Source: Sphingobacteriaceae bacterium GW460-11-11-14-LB5 (GTDB lineage: Bacteria; Bacteroidota; Bacteroidia; Sphingobacteriales; Sphingobacteriaceae). Taken from it: 64,000 nt of DNA. The DNA lies in the NCBI GenBank assembly GCA_002151545.1, contig CP021237.1, positions 2,542,001 through 2,606,000 of the forward strand, written 5' to 3'. Positions 8,805 through 16,694 of this stretch are shown piece after piece. The notes under the pieces are model-generated. The model was not told the DNA's origin, did not search any database, and saw only the letters and a list, made by a program, of their open reading frames with translations. The first letter of the stretch is position 1. Each line of letters opens with the position of its first letter. Position numbers and translations under genes: made by a program.

Positions 8805-11800
8805 TTAAAATTTAACATTCAGGTTGATACCGTAACTGCGTGTGCTTGGGTTAGAAAGACTTTCTAAACCCTGACCATTACCAGTATTAAAAGCTACCTC
8901 CGGATCGATATCTACTGTATTGCGGTGGATAATCCAAAGGTTACGACCCACGAGCGATACCGAAACGCCTTGTAAACTTAACGGGCGAAGCCATTTTGCC
9001 GGCAGGTTATAACTTAATTTAACCTCGCGGAGTTTTACATAGGAAGCATCGAAAATATTGGCTTCATCAATATTTCTGAACGATTTATAATATTGTTGAG
9101 CAGGTAATACTTTTTCATTGCGTTTGCCATCGGCCGTTACGCCATCAAAAACAATCCCATCGTCGTAAACTGTTACGCCTGCCGGAGCTGTTCCGTTTAC
9201 CCTCACCGTTCCATTCTCTTTTTTGTTACCCGGATAATAATACGAGATTCCGCCATATTCTGCCGCTCTTCCTGGTAATGTAGAAGCCAATACACCTGTA
9301 TAAGTACCGGTTGCATAAGTTCCATTGTAAATAGAACCACCAAAACTTGCATCAACCAATACCCCTAAACTTATTCCTTTATAGCTGAATGTATTGTACA
9401 CGCCACCAATCCAATCTGGTGTATATTTTCCTAATACTTGTTTGGTTGGGTTTATTGTTGGCGCACCTGTAGCGTTTACAATGATGTTTCCATTTCCATC
9501 TCTCAAAAATGCGGTACCAAATAACGATCCGTAAGGTTGCCCTACCGTAGCAATAACCTGCGCTGAATTGGTAGCAACAACATAATTGGTCAATAATTTT
9601 TCTGCATCCAATTCAATTACCTTACTTCTGTTTGCAGCAAAGTTTACATCAATATCCCATGTAAAAGCCTTCTTAACCGGTGTAATTCCCAACTGTGCCT
9701 CTATGCCTTTGTTGTTAATTTTTCCGGCGTTAAGCAGTTTTGAACTGAATCCCGTACTTTGACTTACATCTACCGCCAAAATCTGGTTGTAACTATTGGT
9801 ATTGTATGCACTTAAATCGAATCTCAATCGCTTATTAAAGAAAACAGCTTCAACACCAAGTTCTGTTGAGGTAGTGGTTTCTGGCTTAAGATTAGGATTG
9901 AGGTCGATACTACCGGTAGTCAGCTGAGGATTTGCCGTAAATGGCGCACTAAACACATAAGTATTAATCAAACGGTAAGGATCTGCATCTTTACCTACTT
10001 TAGACCAGCCTCCACGTATTTTTAAGTAGTTAAGGGCTTCGCTTTTAATATCAAAAGCCTCGGTTGCAACAAAACTTCCGTTAAACGATGGATAAAAATA
10101 AGACCTGTTCTGTGCCGGCAAGGTTGATGACCAATCGTTACGGGCCGTGATGTTGGCAAAAAGGTAATTTCTGAAGCCAATCTGCCCTGATGCATAAACA
10201 CTATAAGATTTTAGCTTTGAAAGATTATTTGATGAAACCAATGGATCGCGGGAGTTTTTAAGGGTATAAAGTCCGGCAATGGCCAGTTTTGGTGCACTTT
10301 GATCATTCTGTTCAATATATTGCCTGCGGATGTTACCTCCACCCAGTAATTCGAGACTAAAATCGTCGTTTAACTGTTTGTTAAAATTTAAGGTCGCATC
10401 GGTATTGTTCTCATTAACGGTGAAAGCACTTTCCGTGTACGAGCCAAAAGGTGTGCCGTTGGTACCATAAGCAATCCTCACTTTACGCCTATCATTGTAA
10501 TAATCTGTTCCGGTTCTGAAATTGAAATCTAGTCCGTCAATAATTTTATAATTCAGTGCAACACTTCCAATAATACGGTTACGGTTTTGCGATACAGTAT
10601 TTTCGTAAGCTACCCAATATGGGTTGCTGTAATAGCTGTTGTTCCAGTTAAACGTTTTTCCATTTTCATCCAAATAATTTTTCAATTGGTTAATATCAAC
10701 CTGACGACCAAACCAGGTAAACTGCAACATGGTACTGGTTGATCTTGAACCACCTGTTCCAGGTAAGTTATCAGAATTAAGTCTGCTGTAGTTTGCGTTC
10801 GCTGTTAAGCTTAGTTTAGGCGTTATTTTTAAGGTAGTATTCAGCACAAATGAATTTTTGCCCTGTCCGGAGTTAGGCACAATACCCACCTGTTTTAAGT
10901 TGTTGTATGATATCCGATAGTCGTACTTTTCACCTGCATCTGCAACCGATACGCCATTGTTTAATGAATATCCGGTTTGAAAAAAGTCGCGCACATTATC
11001 AGGATGTGCTACAAATGGAACCGCCACTCCTTTCGAATAAAATTGTGGAATTAACCTGCCGTCCAATTTTGGCCCCCAGCTTTCGTCTACTCCATCATTA
11101 AGGCCTTTACCTGCGCCATCTACATAACTGAACTGACCTTCTGAACCCTGACCAAAAGCATTTTGATAAACGGGAAGGGTGAGTAACGTTTCCAAAACGG
11201 CATTTGAATTGACCTCAATTCCCAATCCTTTTTTCGATTTACCGGTTTTGGTTTTAATGAGGATAACCCCTGCTGCAGCCCTCGAACCATATAGTGCCGC
11301 GGCATTTGGTCCTTTTAATACACTTATTGATTCTATATCTTCGGGATTGATATCCGAAATGGTATTGGCATAATCTCTTGCCCCAGCCGAATTTAACTGA
11401 GAATTGTCTACCGGAATTCCGTCAACCACAAATAAAGGCTGGTTATTTCCGGCGATAGAGGTTTCACCTCTGATGACTACTCGTGATGAACCCATACTCC
11501 CCTGGCTATTGGTTACCCGTACACCGGCTATTTTTCCGGCGAGTGCATTTACCAGGTTGGATTCTTTAGCTTCAGCCAAATCCTGTCCTTTCAATTCCTG
11601 AACCGCATAACCGAGCGATTTCTTCTGTCTTGAAATACCCAGGGCGGTAACCACTACTTCATCCAGCGCATTATCGCTCGACTGGAGAATGACTGAAATC
11701 GGGCCGGCATTTTTATTGATCTGTATTTCCTGGCTCTTAAAACCGATGTAAGAAAACACCAGGGTGCCTTTATCTGGTGCATTGATAGAAAAAGCGCCCT

Positions 11801-11972
11801 TCGCATCAGAAATGGTAGCTTGTTTGGTTTCTTTTATTAAAACGGAAACACCAGGGAGTGTTTCACCATCTGCCGACTTTACCGTTCCGGTAACCTTCGC
11901 ATCCTGAGCGGAAAGCTTTTGTGCGATGAGGAGCAGCAAGATAAACGCTATTGATTTTAAATTTTTAAACAT
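8805..11972 (-). CDS. SusC/RagA-family TonB-dependent transporter under SAM-I riboswitch
   Basis: 1055 residues. Signal peptide (residues 1-22, ending KLSAQ), carboxypeptidase-regulatory-like domain (about 27-110; VTGTVKSADGETLPGVSVLIKETKQ), plug domain (about 115-240; LVNALAGKIAGVRVTN, LFVVDGIPVDN, VLKGPNAAALYGSRAAAGVILI) and barrel ending SYGINLNVKF. No STN domain. Upstream, in order on the same strand, are a SAM-I riboswitch (12274-12402), a terminator, a 24-codon leader ORF and a second terminator, so transcription should rise when S-adenosylmethionine (and perhaps Cys/Met-charged tRNA) is scarce. That suggests uptake of a methionine- or sulfur-related nutrient with the SusD-like partner at 7357-8793. 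Family is certain; the substrate is inferred from control only. Confidence 0.96.
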   Translation of the reverse strand: MFKNLKSIAFILLLLIAQKLSAQDAKVTGTVKSADGETLPGVSVLIKETKQATISDAKGAFSINAPDKGTLVFSYIGFKSQEIQINKNAGPISVILQSSDNALDEVVVTALGISRQKKSLGYAVQELKGQDLAEAKESNLVNALAGKIAGVRVTNSQGSMGSSRVVIRGETSIAGNNQPLFVVDGIPVDNSQLNSAGARDYANTISDINPEDIESISVLKGPNAAALYGSRAAAGVILIKTKTGKSKKGLGIEVNSNAVLETLLTLPVYQNAFGQGSEGQFSYVDGAGKGLNDGVDESWGPKLDGRLIPQFYSKGVAVPFVAHPDNVRDFFQTGYSLNNGVSVADAGEKYDYRISYNNLKQVGIVPNSGQGKNSFVLNTTLKITPKLSLTANANYSRLNSDNLPGTGGSRSTSTMLQFTWFGRQVDINQLKNYLDENGKTFNWNNSYYSNPYWVAYENTVSQNRNRIIGSVALNYKIIDGLDFNFRTGTDYYNDRRKVRIAYGTNGTPFGSYTESAFTVNENNTDATLNFNKQLNDDFSLELLGGGNIRRQYIEQNDQSAPKLAIAGLYTLKNSRDPLVSSNNLSKLKSYSVYASGQIGFRNYLFANITARNDWSSTLPAQNRSYFYPSFNGSFVATEAFDIKSEALNYLKIRGGWSKVGKDADPYRLINTYVFSAPFTANPQLTTGSIDLNPNLKPETTTSTELGVEAVFFNKRLRFDLSAYNTNSYNQILAVDVSQSTGFSSKLLNAGKINNKGIEAQLGITPVKKAFTWDIDVNFAANRSKVIELDAEKLLTNYVVATNSAQVIATVGQPYGSLFGTAFLRDGNGNIIVNATGAPTINPTKQVLGKYTPDWIGGVYNTFSYKGISLGVLVDASFGGSIYNGTYATGTYTGVLASTLPGRAAEYGGISYYYPGNKKENGTVRVNGTAPAGVTVYDDGIVFDGVTADGKRNEKVLPAQQYYKSFRNIDEANIFDASYVKLREVKLSYNLPAKWLRPLSLQGVSVSLVGRNLWIIHRNTVDIDPEVAFNTGNGQGLESLSNPSTRSYGINLNVKF

Positions 11973-12078
11973 ATTGTGTAGTTAATAATTAGTTAAAAGG
12001 GATAATAATTTTGGGCAAAACCATTCCACCACGACTAAAACGTGTTTGTTTTTAAAGCAGAAAAGGATTGGTTAGTCT

Positions 12079-12115
12079 AAAAAAGCCTGTTAAAACGGAG
12101 CAATTTTAACAGACT
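12079..12115 (-). terminator. Attenuator terminator overlapping the leader-ORF stop codon
   Basis: On the minus strand, a 12-bp stem (arms 12115-12104 and 12095-12084, one G-U pair) with an 8-base loop is followed by six Ts (12084-12079). The leader ORF's Cys codon (12111-12109) and TAA stop (12108-12106) lie inside the 5' arm. A ribosome held at the last codons would therefore block the hairpin. There is no T-run on the plus side, so the signal points towards the SusC gene. Confidence 0.8.
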
Positions 12116-12180
12116 CCACGCATTCGGAAGCCTGCGTTAGGGTTTACATCAATGGATTTCAGCTCGTCTGTCTTTTTCAT
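12106..12180 (-). CDS. 24-codon leader peptide ORF upstream of susC
   Basis: A short ORF in the untranslated leader between the riboswitch terminator and SusC. It begins MKKTDELKSI and ends NPNAGFRMRGVC followed by TAA. The C-terminal end contains Met and finishes on Cys, and the stop codon lies within a terminator hairpin (12079-12115). This is the arrangement of a transcription-attenuation leader peptide, in which ribosome stalling at the terminal Met/Cys codons during starvation would keep the terminator from forming. The ATG is preceded by an A+T-rich stretch as is usual for Bacteroidota starts. Its expression is not proven; the position and hairpin overlap are the main support. Confidence 0.6.
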   Translation of the reverse strand: MKKTDELKSIDVNPNAGFRMRGVC

Positions 12181-12230
12181 TTGAATGATTTTATTTAATG
12201 CATAATTTAATTTCAAGAACGCATTCAGGG

Positions 12231-12265
12231 CAAAAAAAAAGCACCCCTTAAATCAGAAGTGCTCC
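12231..12265 (-). terminator. Riboswitch expression-platform terminator
   Basis: Directly after the SAM-I aptamer on the minus strand: an 8-bp stem AGCACTTC / GGGGTGCT (two or three G-U pairs) followed by nine Ts (12239-12231). This makes the riboswitch a transcription-terminating OFF switch in the presence of SAM. Confidence 0.85.
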
Positions 12266-12273
12266 ATATAATT

Positions 12274-12402
12274 CTTATAAGGATAACGCAAACAACTGAC
12301 TTAACTACCCCAGATTCATCCGGGATGGAATTAGCACCATTTCTAAAAATTAGATGGTTGCTAAGGCTTCACAGGGCCATTCCCTCCGCCTTTCTTGATA
12401 AG
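12274..12402 (-). ncRNA. SAM-I (S-box) riboswitch
   Basis: Reading the minus strand from 12402, the sequence follows the S-box aptamer: closing stem P1 (CTTATCAAG ... CTTATAAG), then AGGCGGAGGGAATGGCCC, TGTGAAGCC, GCAACC, a variable P3 arm (CATCTAA...TTAGAAATG) and GGTGCTAATTCCATCC. These are the invariant blocks around the SAM pocket and the kink-turn. It lies about 300 bases upstream of the SusC start and is oriented with it, not with the divergent redoxin gene at 12541. With its terminator (12231-12265) it should shut off SusC/SusD expression when SAM is plentiful. Confidence 0.94.
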
Positions 12403-12421
12403 TATTTTAAAATAACTGGGG

Positions 12422-12429
12422 CAAAGGTA
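12422..12429 (-). promoter_or_regulatory. -7 promoter element for the riboswitch transcript
   Basis: TACCTTTG on the minus strand fits the Bacteroidota -7 consensus TAnnTTTG. Transcription would begin near 12415, about a dozen bases before the aptamer. I found no good TTTG at the -33 position, so the assignment rests on the -7 match and placement. Confidence 0.6.
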
Positions 12430-12501
12430 TAATTAATTCCATTTATCCTATAGTTTTTATAGATTTTTATTCAAATATTTTTTCTTTGGCAATTACATCC
12501 C

Positions 12502-12526
12502 TATATTTGTCGACTAATTTAGTCGA
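12502..12526 (+). promoter_or_regulatory. -7 element with overlapping dyad (operator candidate) for the redoxin gene
   Basis: TATATTTG at 12502-12509 matches TAnnTTTG. It is followed at once by a perfect dyad TCGACTAA-T-TTAGTCGA at 12510-12526, where transcription should start, 14 bases before the ATG at 12541. A dyad at the start site suits a repressor operator; which protein binds it is unknown. Confidence 0.5.
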
Positions 12527-12540
12527 TTAAGCACATCCCA

Positions 12541-13812
12541 ATGAAACTCAAATCCCTATTAACAACCCTATTGGCCATATCAACCACCTTTACCTATGCA
12601 CAGGAACATACAGCATTAGCAAATAACCAGGCGAAAAAACTTCAGGAGAAAAAACAAAAAACTTTTGTTGCCCTTGGTAGCTGGCGCGGAATAGCTAAAG
12701 TAAAGGAAGGATTAGAAATCCCCTTCAACTTCGAGATCAGTGAAAAAAGCGGACAGCAGAAATTATATTTTCGTAATGCCGAAGAGCGTTTTGAGGGCGG
12801 TCTGGTCAAACAAACATCCGATTCACTTTTCGTTAAACTGGACCAGTTTGATAACGAACTCGCCTTTGCCATAGACGGCGACCAGTTAACCGGTACATTA
12901 AGGAAACAGGATAACACGGGTAAAGCTTTGGTGATTGTTGCCGAGCGAAAAAATTACCGTTTCAAAACAACAGCTAAACCTGCAACGGCAGATTATTCCG
13001 GCAGTTATGATGTGGTTTTTAAATCGCCTAATGGCAAAGCGGAAAAAACAGTAGGTTTATTTAAACAAACGGGAAACAAACTTACAGGTACTTTTTTACG
13101 GGTAACCGGCGATTCGCGTTACCTGGAAGGTGTTGTAGAAGGAAATGAATTTCAACTTTCGAGTTTTATTGGCTCCTCTCCTGCCTATTACAAAGGAACT
13201 TTCCAGGCAGATGGTTCGTTAACAGGCGAAATTTTAGGTGCAAGGGGAAGTCAGCCTTTTACCGGAACCAAAAACAAAGATGCAGCCCTACCCGATCCTT
13301 ACCAACTTACCTACCTGAAAAAAGGATACAAAACACTTGATTTTAGCTTTCCTGATGTAAACGGTAAAAAGATTTCGTTAAAGGATGAGAAATACAAAAA
13401 CAAGGTCGTGATTTTAACCATCACCGGAAGCTGGTGCCCGAATTGTGTTGATGAAGCTACTTTTATTGCGCCATGGTATAAAGAAAACAAGAAACGCGGT
13501 GTCGAAATTATAGCTTTGCATTACGAACGCTCAACCGAACCTGAATATGCAAAAAAAGTGATGACGCGTTTCCGCGAACGTTTCGGCATTGATTACGACC
13601 AGGTTATTGCAGGCACTGCCGATAAACAGGTGGTATCTGAATCGTTGCCTGCACTCGATTCTTTTTTATCGTTTCCAACGACGATAATCATTGATAAACA
13701 AGGCAATGTAGCACAAATCCATACTGGTTTTAATGGTCCTGCAACCGGTAAATTTTATGATGAATTTGTGAAAGAATTTAATACAGAGATTGATACCTTG
13801 CTGAAGAAATAA
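12541..13812 (+). CDS. Secreted TlpA-like thiol-disulfide redoxin with long N-terminal domain
   Basis: 423 residues. Signal peptide of about 20 residues (MKLKSLLTTLLAISTTFTYA-Q). Residues about 45-255 contain beta-rich repeats around LTGT (QLTGTLRKQ, KLTGTFLRV, SLTGEILGA) without a family I can name. Residues about 260-420 form a thioredoxin-fold redoxin with active-site Cys299-Pro-Asn-Cys302 (GSWCPNC) and a cis-Pro region (SFLSFPTTIIIDKQG). It would act in the periplasm or on the envelope as a thiol oxidoreductase. It is divergent from the riboswitch-controlled SusC/SusD pair and is transcribed alone; palindromes lie just past its stop. Confidence 0.9.
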   Translation: MKLKSLLTTLLAISTTFTYAQEHTALANNQAKKLQEKKQKTFVALGSWRGIAKVKEGLEIPFNFEISEKSGQQKLYFRNAEERFEGGLVKQTSDSLFVKLDQFDNELAFAIDGDQLTGTLRKQDNTGKALVIVAERKNYRFKTTAKPATADYSGSYDVVFKSPNGKAEKTVGLFKQTGNKLTGTFLRVTGDSRYLEGVVEGNEFQLSSFIGSSPAYYKGTFQADGSLTGEILGARGSQPFTGTKNKDAALPDPYQLTYLKKGYKTLDFSFPDVNGKKISLKDEKYKNKVVILTITGSWCPNCVDEATFIAPWYKENKKRGVEIIALHYERSTEPEYAKKVMTRFRERFGIDYDQVIAGTADKQVVSESLPALDSFLSFPTTIIIDKQGNVAQIHTGFNGPATGKFYDEFVKEFNTEIDTLLKK

Positions 13813-13820
13813 GCATTTCT

Positions 13821-13877
13821 TATCGGTTGGTGTCTCACCAACCGATATAAAGTGTTGGTCGGTGAGACACCGACCAA
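13821..13877. repeat. Two perfect palindromes with GGTGAGACACC core
   Basis: 13821-13847: 12-bp arms TATCGGTTGGTG / CACCAACCGATA around TCT. 13855-13877: 10-bp arms TTGGTCGGTG / CACCGACCAA around AGA. The two are the same element in opposite orientation (loop TCT versus AGA). They sit right after the redoxin stop and before a copy of the family-1 repeat. There is no T-run, so they are not ordinary terminators. Confidence 0.85.
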
Positions 13878-13879
13878 TA

Positions 13880-14285
13880 GCATAAAAAACATTAATAGTA
13901 GCGCAGGCAAACCGCTCCAAATAATAATAATGCATCATGCATCTTTTTTGTAAAGCAGGTGCAGTGCCTTTCGGTTTGGGCAGCCCTTCTTTCCGCTTCT
14001 ATCTTTTTGTGAATGAATTACATAAACAATTAGTCTTGCACAAAAAGGATAGCCGCTTCAATAAGGTTTATTAAACAAAGGCCTGTTCATTTAACACAAA
14101 TATGCCCTGAAGAAAGATTCTTGCCCTCATTTTTTACATTGCCCGTCGTAACTAGCCCCGGGCGTAGTGGCATCCCCGAAGCGCAGCGGAGGGATACAGC
14201 GAAGCACGGGAAAAAACTTTAATAGTAGCACAGGCAAGCCGCTCCAAATAATAATGCATCATGTATCGTTTTTGTAAAGCAGGCT
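13880..14285. repeat. Family-1 hairpin repeat, single copy at 14 kb
   Basis: This stretch is homologous to the units of the 29.3-30.5 kb array. It contains the paired module TTCTTTCCGCTTCTATC ... GGATAGCCGCTTCAATAAGG, AGGCCTGTTCATT, then CGTAACTAGCCCCGGGCG, CGAAGCGCAGCGGAGGGATA and GCACGGGAAAAAACTTTAAT. The segment TAGTAGC-CAGGCAA-CCGCTCCAAATAATAATG occurs at both ends of the copy. It lies between converging genes and does not encode a credible protein. Confidence 0.85.
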
Positions 14286-14296
14286 TAGGCAATCCT

Positions 14297-14323
14297 TATT
14301 GGTCGGTGAGACACCGACCAATA
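14297..14323. repeat. Palindrome with GGTGAGACACC core
   Basis: Perfect 12-bp arms TATTGGTCGGTG / CACCGACCAATA around AGA, the same element as at 13855-13877. It flanks the other side of the family-1 copy and lies 40 bases beyond the stop of the protease gene at 14364. Confidence 0.85.
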
Positions 14324-14363
14324 GAATTTCCGTGACTTCCGTGTTTCCGTGGCGATAACCAAG

Positions 14364-16040
14364 CTACTGAACAGTCTTTAAAAGAAAACTGATCATGCTT
14401 TTCTTTGGAACCACCACCGTAGTCGTCCGGCTAAACCTGGCGATATTGATCCCATAAAAATTACCTTGCCAATCGAAAACAGGAGAACCGCAGGCATTGG
14501 GTTTAATGGCTGCATCGTGCGTAAAAACAGCATTAAAACCATCCCTCCTCGCTGATTTACCACCTTCAAATTTCTCAGCTGGGTGGTTAGAAACCGATTG
14601 CCCCCGTCCTTCCAGTTTAAAAGTTTTCTTCATTTTCCCGACAGGATTTGTCCATTCAAACGTCACTTCATCATCTGCCCAATATTTTAGCAGTTCAGGG
14701 GCAAATTCACTGGCCTTTTTCATAGGCATCCCATTCATGCTGATCAGTTCATCGCCTACTTTTAGCCCTGCTTTTTCTGCCGGACTACCTGCTTTAATTA
14801 AAGAAAACTGAACAGGGCTGGAATTGTATACCACCATTGCGCCCAAATAAGGCTGGTTGTTAATTTTGGGTAAATTAAATAGTGAACTACCCAAAACACT
14901 GTGCATCACTTTGCCACCCGGTTCAACAGTATATAAAAACCTTCCCATTTCTATTTTAAGGGTGTCAGATGAATTAAGATCTAAATCGATTCCGCCGGTA
15001 AGTTTCTGATCAACCTGAAATAAAACAAGATCGTTTTCCTGATCTTTGGCCATTAATTGGAGTGGAACAGCTGATCCATTGTTATCCAGTCGGGCATTTT
15101 CGCCTACCATGGTATGTTTACTTAGCAGAAACTGTTTTTTAGTACCACCCGGCATTTTAACATTGAATAAAGTGGCAATTATCTCCTGATTCTTACCTTT
15201 TAGACTACTTTTAATGAAAAAGCAACTGTTTTTAAAGCCTGGTATATCAAAATCAGGATGAAATGCTTTTTGTTTGCTTTCTTTTTGAAGAACCCTTAAA
15301 AGCGGATCTGTTTTAACTTCATCCACCTTTTCGGGAAAAGCCGTATAAAGTGTTTCGCTGTTCAAAGCTGTCCAATACCGGCGGTAAAGGTCAACAGGAA
15401 TTTCGAAGTTCATTTCTTCAGAAACATCAATGGCACTGTGCAAGCCAATAACACGGCCATAATAATCAAACAGCGGACCTCCAGAATCGCCCGGTTCCAT
15501 TTTGCAGGTGGAGCGGATAAAACCGTATTCATTTTTCACTTCGGCAACAGTTCCCAATCGTAAAGTTGGCAGGGTTTGGTTTAGGCTTTCGGGATAAGAA
15601 ATACTGATACAAGGTTCATTTTTAAGCAAACTTGCTGAATAACCCATCTCGGCAAATGGCCAGGTGCCTTTATCGGTGATTTTCATCAGTCCCACATCTG
15701 GAATGCCAGGGGTATCTTTATTCTCTATTTTACCTAAAGCCAGGGCAATGCATTCGCGCCCGTCAGGAAAAAAAACCTTATAATTTTTACCTGGTAAAAT
15801 GGTGTGTGCTGCAGTTAAGATGTAGCCATCGGCACTCACCACTACCCCGCTAAACTGAGCACTGGTTCTTTGGTTCTGCTGCACATCGAAACCCCACATC
15901 CGTACACTCGCCGGGTATGCTTTTTTAACCGCTTCGGCAATGGTTTTCTGGAATTTGACAAGCTGTTTTTTCTGGGCCACAGCATTTAGGCTGAGTAGCA
16001 CGCCTATCGTTATCGCAATTCCCTTGATATAGTTATTCAT
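14364..16040 (-). CDS. Secreted double trypsin-fold protease with PDZ domain
   Basis: 558 residues with a signal peptide (to about Ala22-Gln23). Residues about 25-225 are an S1C-like trypsin domain with catalytic His79 (ILTAAHT), Asp115 (IPDVGLM) and Ser186 (EPGDSGGP). Residues about 300-345 and 480-558 look like a second trypsin half-pair: His309 (LLSKHT), Asp337 (ENDLVLF) and, in place of serine, Cys517 (PNACGSPVFDWQGNFYGINIA aligns with GDSGGPLFDYYGRVIGLHSA). A PDZ domain (about 398-478; AGSPAEKAGLKVGDELISMNG) sits between Asp337 and Cys517. It would degrade or process envelope proteins. The start overlaps the stop of the upstream redoxin (ATGA), so it is co-translated with it. Activity of the second domain is unproven. 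Confidence 0.9.
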   Translation of the reverse strand: MNNYIKGIAITIGVLLSLNAVAQKKQLVKFQKTIAEAVKKAYPASVRMWGFDVQQNQRTSAQFSGVVVSADGYILTAAHTILPGKNYKVFFPDGRECIALALGKIENKDTPGIPDVGLMKITDKGTWPFAEMGYSASLLKNEPCISISYPESLNQTLPTLRLGTVAEVKNEYGFIRSTCKMEPGDSGGPLFDYYGRVIGLHSAIDVSEEMNFEIPVDLYRRYWTALNSETLYTAFPEKVDEVKTDPLLRVLQKESKQKAFHPDFDIPGFKNSCFFIKSSLKGKNQEIIATLFNVKMPGGTKKQFLLSKHTMVGENARLDNNGSAVPLQLMAKDQENDLVLFQVDQKLTGGIDLDLNSSDTLKIEMGRFLYTVEPGGKVMHSVLGSSLFNLPKINNQPYLGAMVVYNSSPVQFSLIKAGSPAEKAGLKVGDELISMNGMPMKKASEFAPELLKYWADDEVTFEWTNPVGKMKKTFKLEGRGQSVSNHPAEKFEGGKSARRDGFNAVFTHDAAIKPNACGSPVFDWQGNFYGINIARFSRTTTVVVPKKSMISFLLKTVQ

Positions 16041-16627
16041 GATGATTTAGGATTTTTTGCCAGCGTAATCCGCTCAGAAATTTCCTGGAGTGCATCGGCA
16101 TCGGTTCCGGTGAACCCGGTGAGTTTAAATACAATATTCCCTGCTTTATCGATAATAAATTTGGCAGGAATGGCACTAACGCCATAATCTTCAACCGCAG
16201 CATTATGCCCGGCGCCATCTTTCAGGTCCATCAGCACCTGAAAATTAAAACCCGATTGAGTGATGTACTTTTTTACGTCTTCAAGTGGTGTTTTGGTGGT
16301 TTCCCAGGTGTGGATAAATAAAAATTTTACAGCAGGATCATTTTTATAGGTATTAACGGCCAGCTGCATAGCCGGAAAAGATTTTTTGCAGGGCACGCAC
16401 CAGGTGGACCAGAAATCGAGTACAATTACTTTCCCTTTTAGATTCTTTAGGGATACCACATTTCCGTCGAGGTCTTTTAAGGTAAAATTGGGTGCAGGCA
16501 CGGTTATCATTTCTGCCAAAAGCTTGTTATGAAGCGAATCGGCTCTCTTAACAGCAGATTGTGCCCATAGTGAAGTACAGGTTACACAGAGCAAAGCCAA
16601 AAGACAAAGCCTGAAAAAAGGTTTCAT
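16037..16627 (-). CDS. TlpA-family thioredoxin-like protein
   Basis: 196 residues. Signal peptide of about 22 residues (ending SLWAQ), then a TlpA/ResA-type redoxin domain: APNFTLKDLDGNVVSLKNLKGKVIVLDFWSTW with active-site Cys77-Val-Pro-Cys80, and the cis-Pro loop VSAIPAKFIIDKAG. It is predicted to reduce disulfides in the periplasm. Its stop overlaps the ATG of the protease at 16040 by four bases. It belongs to the minus-strand block that begins at the ECF sigma gene near 29 kb and includes another TlpA protein and a DsbD-N-like domain. Confidence 0.93.
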   Translation of the reverse strand: MKPFFRLCLLALLCVTCTSLWAQSAVKRADSLHNKLLAEMITVPAPNFTLKDLDGNVVSLKNLKGKVIVLDFWSTWCVPCKKSFPAMQLAVNTYKNDPAVKFLFIHTWETTKTPLEDVKKYITQSGFNFQVLMDLKDGAGHNAAVEDYGVSAIPAKFIIDKAGNIVFKLTGFTGTDADALQEISERITLAKNPKSS

Positions 16628-16694
16628 ATTTTAAATTAAGGGGTTAAAAAAACAGCAAGGCCATTTTACCGGCCATGCTGAGCGCATAGGTAGA

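Noticed and set aside
12231..12402. Riboswitch belonging to the divergent redoxin gene at 12541
   Set aside because: The aptamer, its terminator and its -7 element all read on the minus strand, towards SusC.
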